Source of the DNA: Blastocladiella britannica | Lineage: Eukaryota; Blastocladiomycota; Blastocladiomycetes; Blastocladiales; Blastocladiaceae | Assembly: GCA_025349905.2 (NCBI GenBank) | Contig: MU624677.1 | Coordinates: forward strand, 1-32,311 | Length of the DNA stretch: 32,311 nucleotides | Reading direction: 5' to 3' | Part shown: positions 9,007 through 19,542 of the stretch, in pieces | Layout of the letters: the number at the start of each line of letters is the position of its first letter | How positions within the stretch are numbered: position 1 is the stretch's first letter | Made by a program: the position numbers and the translations under genes | The notes under the pieces: generated by a model | Told to the model about the DNA's origin: nothing | The model's input: the letters and a program-made list of their open reading frames with translations, nothing else | Database searches by the model: none

Positions 9007-12000
9007 ATGCACCCCACATCACGATTATGGTTACTGGTTTTCCTGGCCTGTGCGTGGTGCACCCATGGCGTGAACGTCCTGATGCGCAAAACGGTTTCCA
9101 GATGGCAACTATATGAGGATCAGCTTGCCGCTGCCGCCCGCGGATCCGGGGTGGAGATCAATTTATTTACTGCCAACACGGTGCGCGCACTCTCCTTTTT
9201 CGGTAAGCTTTTCGGTCCTCATCCTGACCTTAAAGCAAATACTTGGCAGTCAACGGAGATTCCCGTCGACGGTGTGTGATCTCCATTCTATTTCTGGTAT
9301 TGCCGGACCCCTGCAGCGACAAGCTCAATTTTTGTAACATAGATTTTTTTAGCGCCTTGAAGGTCATGGAGACCCAACACTGGAGTGTATATGACGTGTC
9401 TGTGCATTTCATTTCATTTTTTCATCATTTGGATTCGACTGACATGGCCATGAAATGCGCAGAGTCTACGTTGATGGTAATCGCCGACCTTTGATTGGAA
9501 ATCTGAATGCGAGGCCTTGACACCCTCCATATTTTATCACAGTGATTTGGCCAGCCATGCTTACATCGTTATTGCTGCCACTCGAGCATACCTTGAGCAG
9601 TGCGTTCCTGTCGACGATTGACAAAGGGTCCCTCTCCGCTGGCTACGTCAACGGGAGCTTGTATGCGATCCCAGTTTATGGAACCGATGTTGGCCTCTTT
9701 TATCGCGCCGATCTCCTCGCAAAATATGGATATATGGGTCCTCCTGAAACGGTCCCACGTTCATTTTATATATCGCGGAAAGGCATGTTCACTGAATTTC
9801 TCTTTTTACAGTGGGCACAAATGGAGGAGATGATGGATCGTATCATACCTGCAGAACATGCTGCAGGTCATCCATCTTTAGCTGGGTATCTGGGACAGCT
9901 AGACGGCTACGAGGGCGCCACTTGTAACATTATGGAGCTCTTGGAATCCTATGACGCGGGAGGCATCATTGAAACGCAAACCGATCCTGTCACTGGTGCG
10001 ACTTCTTTGACACTCTCTGCGCTGAATGCAACCAAGCGAGCAAACGCGATGAGCGCACTATCAATGTGGCAGCGATGGCAACAAAAGGGGCATTTCCCAA
10101 CAAGCGCGCTCTCGTTTGCCGAGGTAAATACCCTGAACCTGTGGAGGCGAGGGGACGTTCTTTTCATGCGACTCTGGTACTTGCTACCGTTTTTGCCAAT
10201 ACCCGATGTCCCTGGAGCAGATCCACAGGTCGCACCTCTTCCTGGATTCACCGCTGCCTTGCGCGGTTCAGCCGTAAATGGAGCCAACATGGTTGGCGTC
10301 AATCGCCACTCTGCCCACCCCGACCAGGCCGGCAAGGTTCTGGAAGCATTCTTGTCGTCGCAATTTCAACATTTTGTTGCCAGCATTGGCGAAGGGACAC
10401 CCATGCTCACTGCATTGAAGCAAGGTACGTCTTGCTCGCTTAGATTTTGTCACGTCCTAATTTTTCGTCAATGTATTTAGACCGAAGCGTATGCCAGCTC
10501 ATGAATAGCTGCAATGTGAGCAGCAGCCAGCGGGTATCTTTTTTTTTTTTTTTTTTCCAATTTATCACTGATTCCAATTTACTAAAGGTCCGAGTATCCA
10601 TCCACAGGTTGTCTCGCGGCCGTCCGCAGAGTCAGGCGCGCATTATAGCGCAGTGTCATCGACGATCTACTCCGCTTTCCGTATTGCACTCCTAAACGTG
10701 TTTCCGGCAGATCATTCCATCGATTGGCTCACAGATCGGCTTGGTGAAGTGCTCAACATCAAACTGGGCGAAACCCGGATCGTCGAGTGGCAATCGGCGT
10801 CCAGCTACTTTGTTATCGCTCTGTCATTTCTCTCGCCAGCAACGGCCGTGGCTCTCGCGCTCTTGGCCATGCGCACCGCATCCAATCAAGGTCGTCTCCG
10901 TCGCGCTGAAATCGGCCTGATATCAAGTATGGGCGCGGGCATGGCGCTGCTTTCCGCATGGCCAGTGCTCTTCCTTGGTCCCCGCACAACTCTCCAGTGC
11001 ATGCTACAACCGGTTTTCCCTGGCATGGGCGCGACCGTCATTTTGACAGCAGTCGCATCTCATGATCTGCGGGTCCGTCATTGTTGATTTTCTCTTTTTC
11101 TGTTATTTAGGCTCATACCATCCGCAACCTAGGTGTATTTGATTGTCTCTTCGCCGTTGCGACGCGTCGCTGCGGATGTATACCGCGCAATGCGAGTTTA
11201 CAGCACCCTTTGCATCCTTGCTGAAGCGGCAGCATTGGCACTCTGGGCGGGCATGAATCAATCTGTGCCAACAGAAGTCCCAGCGGGATATCGAGTGCGC
11301 AACGCCGGATGCAGCAACGGTGATTATCCAGCGTTACTGAGCATATCAGTCGTCGTGGTATTCGCCTTGATGTTCGCGGTTGCATGGCTATCGTGGCACG
11401 CCAACAACCTCCAGAGCGCTCAGCCACTGGGACGTGTGCCGACACTTCGCGTCTTGTATATGCTGTTCATGACCGGCTCCATTTGTGTATGGTGTCCAAT
11501 TTTTATTTTTATTTTTCGAAGTCGGTTTGCTTATTCATTACGTAGGACATCTTTGTAGGGTCTCTTGTTTGCCCTGCCACAACTCGAGCCGAACCTGCGC
11601 GTCATCTCGGGCGCGATCATTGTCCAACTCAATACGTTTGTGATCTCGCACTTTTATTTGCGCGAGCGGATCGTGGCCACGAAAAAGGACCCGTCCGTGA
11701 CCACATGGATGGGCGCGACGGTGATGGGCGCCACCACCGAAGCGTTTGGTGGACACACGTCTGCTGGAAATGGGCTCAAGTCCGTTGGCGGCGGGGGTGC
11801 CGGCAGTACACCAACCCATCATTTTGGGATTCACATGATCAACAACTCTATGCTCCAAGACCACCATGGCCGAGGAGCTGCATGCGACCAGTTTTGCATT
11901 CGATACGCATCCTCTGCGGACGGACTCAAAATGCAGCTGATTCGGCCTGTGCGAATGGTGTTTGTCGTCACGTACCGCGTGCTTATCCTTTTAGAGGTCC

Positions 12001-12338
12001 GTTTTGCATTTTTGTTTCCCAATATTGAGCTTTCTCAATTATTTTAACAGAGCAAAGGAGCCAAGCGTAAACGAAACACATTCTCACTGCGAGGATTGAG
12101 AGCCATCAAGTCGCTCGGCAAGACGAGCGCAGCATCAAGTAAGGTAGCCCAGTCCTCGAGTTCGCTGAGCGAGGAGGGCGTCGGGATTCAGCTCATTCTC
12201 GCGTCGGGGGTTCATCTCGAGATCTTGGCGCCACCCAGCACCGCGCGCGTGCTCCATGACTGGGCAAAGGAGATTGTGAAGATGGCGCCCGAGCAAGAGG
12301 ATCAAGGCGACCTGAGATTTGGGTCCCAGTTCCCATGA
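9007..12338 (+). CDS. Class C-type GPCR with bacterial solute-binding-protein ectodomain
   Basis: Eleven-exon model: 9007-9202, 9250-9271, 9353-9397, 9463-9476, 9543-9751, 9812-10424, 10481-10533, 10608-11072, 11133-11486, 11559-11996, 12051-12338; 898 aa. Seen: signal peptide (LWLLVFLACAWCTHG), then residues about 25-440 that read as an ABC-transporter extracellular solute-binding protein of the sugar/maltose type: YDVVYVDVIWPAML, YAIPVYGTDVGLFYRADLL, PPETWAQMEEM, and GVNRHSAHPDQAGKVLEAFL. Seven hydrophobic helices follow (about 451-690); TM3 carries Cys in LQCMLQP and TM7 is GAIIVQLNTFVISHFYL. The cytoplasmic tail (691-898) ends with strands and a Trp-containing helix (VGIQLILASGVHLEIL, ARVLHDWAKEIVKM) like a PH domain. 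Inferred role: a surface sensor of a sugar or other small solute. The first 480 nt hold exons of only 22, 45 and 14 nt, so details there are less certain. Confidence 0.82.
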
Positions 12339-12388
12339 ATTTTAGAATCAAATAATTTTTTTTTTGTGATACCACCATTTGTCGCCGT

Positions 12389-13408
12389 TCAACTACCTGA
12401 CCTCGCCGCTGTGGAGGATGTGACAGATACCAGTCGTGGGACGCGAGCGAGATCGGGATCGAGTTTGGGACCACGGCGCGGGACACGCTTCGCCTTCAAT
12501 CGTTCGTGTCGCTGCTGCCGCTTCTCCATGGGAGTGGTGACTTGTGGACGATTCGGTCTCGACTGGCCGCCACCATTGTTACTGAGCTCGCGGTTCAGGC
12601 GCCGTCGAAGCGCTCGGCGCGCGCGTTCTCCCGGGGCAGCAGCCGGATTACCCAATGTCCGCGCGGTCCATGTAAACGACGGGTTTGCGATCGCAAGGGA
12701 GGGAGTGGGAATGGAAGGCAGATAGGAGGGTATTGCCGCGGGAGCCGCGATGCGAAATGGAAGTGCCGCTGCATTGACAGGCTGGGGCGGCCGTGGCCGC
12801 GGCTTTCGCGGCAAAAACGGCCACAGAGCCAATGGGCCGTCGTCGATTGGGCTCCCTTCCAGCTCAAACTCGGGATCCACGGTCTCCAGGTCCGGTTGCA
12901 GCAGCAGCTCAGCATTGTTGATGATTCTCTCAGGCGAGGACGGAATGAGGCCGGGAGGTATTTTGGTCGATCGCTCGGGAGATGCATTCGGCACCAGTGG
13001 TGGCGGGGACCAGGAAAATGGGCTCGAGCCGAGATCGCCATTGTTGAGAGGGTGTGGGTCGTTTTTGAGTCGGCCTGCGGGAGTGCTTGGGCGCGAGGTC
13101 GGTGGGGTAAACACAATGGTTTCCAATGACTGAGAGTCTTCCTCCTTGTGGTCATGGGTATTTTGCTCTGTTTCTGGCTGGACATCGTGGTCGTCCGAGG
13201 ACGCGTCGCTGTCGCTCCCGCTGCTGTCGCTGCTGCAGCTGTTGTTTTCCAGAAGCAAGGACGCGTCGGGGGACGCGCGCAGACCAGATGTCTGGGCAAG
13301 CTGCGACTTGCGAGCAATTCGAGGGGCGGTGTTGGGCGGCGGCGGTGGCCACGATGCATAGACCGTGCCGCGCGTCGGGCTCCGGCTCCAGGTTGCGACT
13401 TGGGCCAT
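12389..13408 (-). CDS. Hypothetical disordered Pro/Ser-rich protein
   Basis: Single open frame of 339 codons from the ATG at 13406-13408. The frame stays open upstream to 13474 but without an ATG. I do not recognise a family. Seen: an acidic Ser/Asp-rich stretch (SSDSSGSDSDASSDDHD, about residues 60-76) and many SP/TP dipeptides (TPPTSRPSTP, SSPFSWSPPP) that could be kinase sites. A Pro/Ala region follows, then a basic C-terminus rich in Arg/Lys (ERARRALRRRLNREL, KRQQRHERLKAKRVPRRG) that may act as a nuclear localisation or nucleic-acid-binding segment. It converges with the GPCR gene (50 nt between stops) and is divergent from muskelin. Confidence 0.6.
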   Translation of the reverse strand: MAQVATWSRSPTRGTVYASWPPPPPNTAPRIARKSQLAQTSGLRASPDASLLLENNSCSSDSSGSDSDASSDDHDVQPETEQNTHDHKEEDSQSLETIVFTPPTSRPSTPAGRLKNDPHPLNNGDLGSSPFSWSPPPLVPNASPERSTKIPPGLIPSSPERIINNAELLLQPDLETVDPEFELEGSPIDDGPLALWPFLPRKPRPRPPQPVNAAALPFRIAAPAAIPSYLPSIPTPSLAIANPSFTWTARTLGNPAAAPGERARRALRRRLNRELSNNGGGQSRPNRPQVTTPMEKRQQRHERLKAKRVPRRGPKLDPDLARVPRLVSVTSSTAARSGS

Positions 13409-13675
13409 TTCTGTTTGAATTTTGCTGTTTTCCCATTGGCGAGAGAAGACCACTTTCACATCGCCCAAACGCAACTCTCACGCGCTCCTCTTTCGCGCGA
13501 CAGACAGCGTACTCCTCTCTTTCCAACCGTCCCACTATCAACCGTGGCACGCACACGCACTTACATAATAACACACTGACACGCCCACAGTCAGCTAAAC
13601 CCATCCGCAAATCCATCCAATTTTGTATCCATTCGCGCGATCCGACTTCCCCGTTCTCTTACGTTTTTTTCCCAG
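13409..13675. promoter_or_regulatory. Intergenic region between divergent hypothetical gene and muskelin gene
   Basis: These 267 nt separate two divergent start codons. The segment just before the muskelin ATG is pyrimidine-rich and ends TTTTTTTCCCAG directly at the ATG, so it could also be a 3' splice site of a leader intron. No specific operator is seen. Confidence 0.35.
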
Positions 13676-16600
13676 ATGATCAACTCTCCACCACCCTACC
13701 CGCCGCCGTCCTCCTCCGGAAAGCTGGCTCTTCGCCTGCCGGGAGGTACCCGATCCCACGAAATGGGCTCTTCTTCGCCATCGGCGGCGCTGGTCGACCC
13801 GCTGCACGGCGTGCTCGGGCACCCGACCGCCAAGCTGAGTTACGCGATCCACAGCTGCTCGTCGTACGCGCCGTCGTACCCGCCGCACAACATTGCCGTC
13901 AACAAGCCGGCCGACCAGGCGTCGCGGTGGACGTCGCACGCGGCCGACCAGCAGCAATGGCTGACCATTGTCCTCGACCGGCCCGCGATCGTCACCCACC
14001 TGATCTTTGGCAAGTTCCACAAGCAGCACGTGTGCAACCTCAAGGAGTTTCGCGTGTTTGCGGGGATGCGGCCCGATTCGCGTGGCGCCGTTACGTCTGG
14101 TGCTTCCGTTAGTGGTGCTGGCGATCCGGCCGCAGGTGCCGGTTCTTCTGGCGGCAATGGCGTCGCTAATGGCACGGTATTTGGATCGGCATCCACCACA
14201 GGCCCGGTCGGGATGGTGGAAGTCTTTCACGGCGGGCTCGAAAACACCACCGAGCCGGAAATGGTGGCGCTGCGGCACCGAGCGCCGCTGCCCATGCCGC
14301 CGTTGGGTGCAAGCAGCGATGACGGCGATGAGCACGGATCAAACGGGCTGCACAATGGCAACGGTGGCAGCCAAGCACCGCTGGCGACCGGCCCGTTCCC
14401 GGTGCAGTACATCAAGATTGTACCGCACGCGTCGTATCAGCGCGAGTTTCCGTACTCGATCTGGTACCTGGAGGTGCACGGCGTGGACCACCCGGCGGTG
14501 ATTGACCGCGCGTCGTCGGCGCTGGCGGCCGCACGCGAGCTGGAACTGGTGCGCGCGTGCCTCAAGTACTTTCGCCAGCGCAACTACTCGCGCGCGTTCG
14601 CGGCGCTGGCCGCCGACTACTCGGGCGCGGCGACGTTGCCAATCTCAACGGGTGCTGGTGCTGCAAGTTGGACGCCCGAGTCGGCGCTGCTGTCGACACT
14701 GCAAGGGGTCACGGGCGGCGGGTTGCTCGAGGCGCCTCTGTTGTCGCAGCTGCACGACTTGATTGTGGTTCGCGGGGACTTGGCGGGAGCCGAGCGCATT
14801 GTGCAGGCGGCGGCCGCACAGGGTCTGTTTGAAGAGTACGTGGCCCGAGCCACATGGGCTCCGCAGTGGGTAGCGCTGACACCCGCGGGAGCGTCGTCGA
14901 GCAACGGCCCGAACGGGCCCGCAACGAGCCCGGGCCCGCGCGGTGGCCACCAGCTGTTTGTGGACCCGCACGACCACACGGTGTTTCTGTACGGCGGGTG
15001 GGACGGGTCGCGCGACTTGGCCGACATGTGGGCGTACACGCCCGGCACGGGCCAGTGGTCGCTGGTATATGCCGACACGGGTCGCGTCGGTGGGCCTACC
15101 GCCCGCTCGTGCCACCGGTTCACTATCGACCCGGTCAGACGCATCGCGTACATGTTTGGCCGGTTTATTGACCCCAACGACATGGGCGGGACGGCGGCGG
15201 CCACCGCCGCGGCATCCGCGGTTGCGTCGGCGCGCGGGCAGCCCGAGGACCGTACGTGGAGCCTGGACGGCGGCGCATTTACTGGCGGCGGCGGCGGAAA
15301 CCCGAATGCGTCCATGGCTGGTGCCGGTGCCGGTGGAGCGACACCGCCAGCTACGGCGACAGCGGCGGCGATGGCGGCCGAGGCGGCGGCCGCGGCCATG
15401 GATGCCATATACGACGCCGACTTTTGGGCATTTGACATGGCGCGGAGGACGTGGACGCGCATTTCGGCTCACACGGCTAACGTTGGCGGCCCGAGCCTCG
15501 TGTACGACCACCAACTGGCCATGGACCCCGAGCGCGGCATTGTGTACGTGTTTGGCGGGAAAGTGGTCACGCACGATGCTAGCGTCAACCTGTACTCGGG
15601 CCTCTACGCGTACTTTACCCGCGAGCAGCGTTGGGCTTTGCTTCGGTATGCGAACCTTTTTTTTATTTGCTTGGCCTGCGAGGAAACTAATGTCGTCGAT
15701 GATATATAGCCACGACTCGGCAGCGCAAGAACTCAAGCCGCGCGTCGGCCACGCCATGGTCTTCCACCGGCCGACCTCGCAGCTGCTGGTTGTCGGCGGC
15801 CAGCGGTCCAGCAAGGAGGTGTACAACCACTTTTTGGCCTACTCCACCACCCATGACCGCGTGGCCAAGCTCGCGTGGTCAGGCGCCCCGGACCTCGGCG
15901 CAACGCAGCGTGCGGCCGTGGACCCGTCGACCAACTCGGTCCTGGTGTTTTCCAACACGGTGCAGCGGCCCTCAAGCGTGGTGGCCACCACCGCAACCAT
16001 GTCGGGCTCGCCCACGTCCCCAACCAGCGCTCTTTCCTACATGTCGGGCGCCGGCGCCGCCACCACGGGCCTCGTGAGTCCTCTGGGCGGCCCATCCGGT
16101 GCGCCACGCAGCCCCACCAGCGCAACGTCCGCTGCAGCCAACGCCGCAGCCGCTGCCGCCGCGCTCAGTGGCGTTGGAGGGACCGGTGCGGGCAGCGCGA
16201 CTGCCGCGGCCAACTCGGCGCTGTGGGTGTACTCGGTAAGCGACGGGATCTGGCGGAGCGTGCCGATTGCGGCCACCACAGCCGGTGGGGCGCCCGTGGC
16301 GGCGCCGTGCCCGCGGTACGCGCACTCGATGGTCTATGATGCGGCGACGGGGCGTATGTACATGTTTGGCGGGAACCCGGACGGACGGGTCTCAACTAAC
16401 CGGCTCGACGATTTCTGGTCGCTGGTGTTGCACCGAGCGAGCGTCGGCGAGGTGGTGCGCGAGTGCGTGTTTGAGTTGCGCAAGATGCAGTACGCTGATT
16501 TCCTTTTGTATCTCAGGGATCCTTCTCGCGCTCACCCCTTGAGCAAATAGGTTCATTCATCTGTGCCGCAACGCGGATCCCATGTCAGCGCTCCAGTACC

Positions 16601-16848
16601 TGCAGTCCGAAGTGGCGGCCACGGTGGACCACACGCAACCCGAACAGTCGCAGGCGCTGGCAGGCTTGTCGATGCACTTGTTTACTGCGAGCGGGCTGAG
16701 CGGCCTTGCGCCGGGCGAGTCGGAGCTCGACGAGGCGCAGCGCGTGCACGCTGCGCGGTCCAACTTGTACGACATGATTGCAGGGTACTTCCCGCGGGCC
16801 ATGAAGCAGCCCGAGGGAAGTCTGGTGGATTATTTGCCCATGGCCTGA
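13676..16848 (+). CDS. MKLN1: Muskelin homologue (discoidin-LisH-CTLH-kelch protein)
   Basis: Model: exons 13676-15645, 15710-16489 and 16551-16848 (1015 aa). Introns are 64 and 61 nt, both phase 2. Seen in order: a discoidin-like muskelin N domain (about 50-270: SRWTSHAADQQQWLTIVL, IFGKFHKQHVCNLKEFRVFA, PYSIWYLEVHG); a LisH/CTLH helical region (about 285-400: LVRACLKYFRQRNYSRAF, LFEEYVARATWAPQW); kelch blades from about 423 (VFLYGGWDGSRDLADMW, RIAYMFGRF, IVYVFGGKV, YMFGGNPDGRVSTNRLDDF); and the muskelin C-terminus DPMSALQYLQSEVAATVDH. Vertebrate muskelin is about 735 aa; the extra length is Ala/Gly/Ser low-complexity insertions within the N domain and between blades. Known role: substrate-adaptor or oligomerisation subunit of the CTLH/GID E3 ubiquitin ligase, and a link to vesicle transport. 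Orthology is clear from full domain order. Confidence 0.93.
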
Positions 16849-16918
16849 TGATCGTCGTCGTCTTACTTTATTCTAGTTCATATGCACATCTGTCACTATT
16901 TTTTTTATAGTATTTCAT

Positions 16919-18149
16919 TCATTCTGCATCCGGATCGGCTAGGTGGCCAACCGATGCCGCGGCGCGAGTGGTCTGGACTGCGGCGGCATCACCATCGTCC
17001 TCGACCAGTTCTTCATCTTCGTCTTCATCGTCGCTCATGTTACGCCGCCCCGGATCCGATGCTCCTACCCCCGGCGATCCACGGCTGTGAACCGTTCGCA
17101 CAACGGTGAACCCGTTCCCTTGCGACTCGATCGACTCCATCGAGATATCATTGGTCAGTGCCGCTCTTGTTCCTTTGGCGGCAGCAGCAGATTCACCCGC
17201 AGTAGTAGTGGAAGCGGCGTGGGCAAGTCCCACTGACTCGGCGGCCGCCGTCAACATGAACCGTTTCATGAATCCGCGCCGTTTCTTGGTGGCGGCTGAG
17301 GTGGGTCGCAGCTGCGACACGGACGATGACGACGCCGAAGTTGTGGCCGCCAATGGGACACTAGCAGCAGGACGAGAAGTCTGCCACCGCAACCCTCCAA
17401 CCAGCATGGCCGTCACGGCCAGGACCGAGCCAACGACGCCCACCACCAGCAGCATCGTGATGGACAGTGCACCGCCGGATTCGGAAACGCTGCCACCACC
17501 GGATCCTTGTGCTGATGCACGTCGAAGCAAGACCCGCGAAGACGGCAGATTTCCAATGCCCGGAACCGCCTCCACTTGAGGTGCAGCGTGGGAAGCGCCA
17601 AAAACGGTTGCAGGGCCCAAGCACTGTGCGCCAGCGTAACCCATGGCGTACATCTGCGTCCAGTACGTGCACGTCTGTCCGTTTCCAGTTGGGCACAGGC
17701 CGTACCCGCGGTAGATTCCGGCGTGCGTGAAATTGGCGGTGGTGGCGATCAGGTTCATGTTGCCCGCGTAGGTGGGCTGCGCAAACAGAGCGGGTAGGTC
17801 CGTCGGCTTGACGTCGTCCGAGCCATAGATCGCATTCACTGCAAATCATTTCCATTTTATGAGTAAATTGGGACACCAAGATCACGGCGAAATTAAATGA
17901 GTACGCACTGCCCCAGTACTTGGGAATGTACCCGGTAGCCAGGATCCGGTCGAGCCCCGAGGCACCGTCGGTTCCAGTGTTGGAAAGAAACGAGTTGACG
18001 GCCATGTCGGTGGTGTGGTTACGCGCGGCCAGGTTCAAGTGCGGCTCAAGACACAGTGCCGGTGTTCCCGCGGTCGCACGCACGCTGTTGATCCACGTCA
18101 ACGCATCCCACTGGTATTGTTGCGAAGTCAAGTCAAGAGTTGTTGCCAT
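16919..18149 (-). CDS. CAP-domain-like protein with membrane anchor, degenerate active site (CAP2)
   Basis: Model: exons 18149-17909 and 17838-16919 (386 aa), one 70-nt intron with a GTGCGT donor. Seen: CAP-like start WDALTWINSVRATAGTPALC, helix NHTTDMAVNSFLS, YWGMNAIYG, and CPTGNGQTCTYWTQMYAMG, matching the sister gene at 172-1363 block by block. One hydrophobic helix (about 204-229: LLVVGVVGSVLAVTAMLVGG) is followed by a long cytoplasmic-type tail with KKRRG and an acidic run (DDEDEDEELVEDDGD). The Glu of the GEN motif is replaced (GMN), and the SPGH motif reads PTYAG, so two positions of the usual CAP tetrad are lost. No signal peptide is seen at the N-terminus. Probably a cell-surface paralogue of CAP1 that has lost the CAP cavity chemistry. 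Confidence 0.78.
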
Positions 18150-18183
18150 TATTTACACACGAAATGGGAAAAGAGATGTTCCT

Positions 18184-19499
18184 TCAATCCGATCGCGCCA
18201 ACACATCCATATCCTCCAAAAACAGACCTACGCGCTCCGGATCCACCCCGCTCAACACTTGTGCGAGTTCACCCGGCCCGCCCAACCGCCGCGCCAATCC
18301 AATCGCCAGCCGCACCCGCAGATCCACGATATCCGCACTGGGACCCGCCGGGTCTCTCAAGACCGCCACTAGCACGTCCATCAGCAAGTCGGCTGCGTCC
18401 CCCGCCGCCATCAGTGCGGCCGAGACCGCACCTCGGGACAGTGGCACCGCAGGGCCTACGCGCTGGTAGAGCTCCTTGGCTAGCGCGGCCGCCTGCAGCA
18501 GCGCTGACCGCGACATGGACCCGCCACCGCCCCCCGTGGGCGGGTGTCGTACGGCTACGTACGAGCTGCTGGCGGTAGAGGAAGGTAGCGGGGTGGCGGC
18601 ATCGGCGCGAGCGCGTTTGGCTGGCGGGCCGGACTCGTCTTCGCCGCCACCGGGCGAGGGTGCGCCGCGACCGGGGGTCGAGATGGAGGCGGAGGATGGT
18701 GCTCGGCCTGTGCTTTCTTCATCAGTTTTCGTCTCCAAAGCTTACGAAAGAATGGGACGCACTCGTCGGAGCCACTGCTTCGCCGTCTCCTGCGGACTTG
18801 TTGGTGATCTGCATAGCATACACAAAGGTCAAATGAATGAAAATGCAAATGAAGGTTGCCAAGCGCTACGCTCGTACCGCCGTCACCACGTCCTAGGAAA
18901 GCCAAAGTAAAAGTCAATATGGCACCTCACAGCAAAGGCAGTATAATGCACTGTACCTTGGGATTAAACATTTCAAACCCATTGCCCACGGGCCGGAACA
19001 CCAGCGGAATGGTATCCCCGCGGAACCCGTCGGCAAACGTCGTATGAGCAAAGAACTTGTCGGTGCGCACAATAGGGCACGGTCCCGGCATACCCGAGAA
19101 CAAGTGCTCAAAGAACGCCAAGACCGCTTCTCGCATATCGTCACGGGTAGGTTTCGTCCGATTCTGAGCGCCAATACGTTCGACCATACGCAGCAGCGTG
19201 CCCTGTGGCGACGGGTTGATGTGCACGGTAATGGCGCCTGGTGGGCCGTCCGGGTTGGGCGACGAGTACACGCCCTGCTCGAACGAGGTGGACAGATTGG
19301 ACTTGCGCGAGTCGGCCGAGTACACGTTGATGACCGACAGCAGTTTGGCCACCACCGGGTGGTCGGCCGCGGGTGGGCCGTCGAGCTTGTACGACGCAAA
19401 CTGGTCGCTCGGGATGCGGCCGGTCTTGACCGCATTGAACAGGATGGCTGGCACCGTGTAGGCGGCGAGCACGGCCTCGGTCGAGTTGGCCGAGAGCAT
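18184..19499 (-). CDS. Unrecognised conserved-looking protein (375 aa)
   Basis: Model: exons 19499-18957, 18892-18878, 18808-18763 and 18707-18184; 375 aa and in frame throughout. The 15-nt second exon is uncertain; skipping it also keeps frame. Seen: a compact N-terminal part (about 1-185) with helix and strand segments (VPAILFNAVKTGRIPSDQF, DMREAVLAFFEHLFSGMPG, TIPLVFRPVGNGFEMFNP). A low-complexity Gly/Pro linker with PPAKRARAD follows, possibly nuclear. The C-terminus is all-helical (about 270-375: SALLQAAALAKELYQRVG, DLRVRLAIGLARRL, VGLFLEDMDVLARSD). I do not recognise the family. It is tandem with CAP2 (34 nt from its stop to the CAP2 start). The dense codon-like frame and phase-consistent introns argue that it is a real gene. 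Confidence 0.6.
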
Positions 19500-19542
19500 T
19501 TTTTTATTATATTGAGTTTGAAAGAGGATTGCAGGTCTAAAT

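Noticed and set aside
13411..13474. Extending the disordered protein upstream to 13474
   Set aside because: That extension would start at TTG; the first ATG in frame is at 13406-13408.
14617..15826. Long minus-strand open frames (up to 393 codons) opposite the muskelin gene
   Set aside because: They mirror GC-rich muskelin codons, read as Arg/Ala/Pro low complexity, and show no family motif. The plus strand encodes clear discoidin, LisH/CTLH and kelch domains.
18555..18917. Plus or alternate-frame Pro-rich protein overlapping the 18.2-19.5 kb gene
   Set aside because: The competing frame is low-complexity Pro/Ala and has no partner exon. The chosen frame connects with phase-consistent introns into an ordered helical C-terminus.
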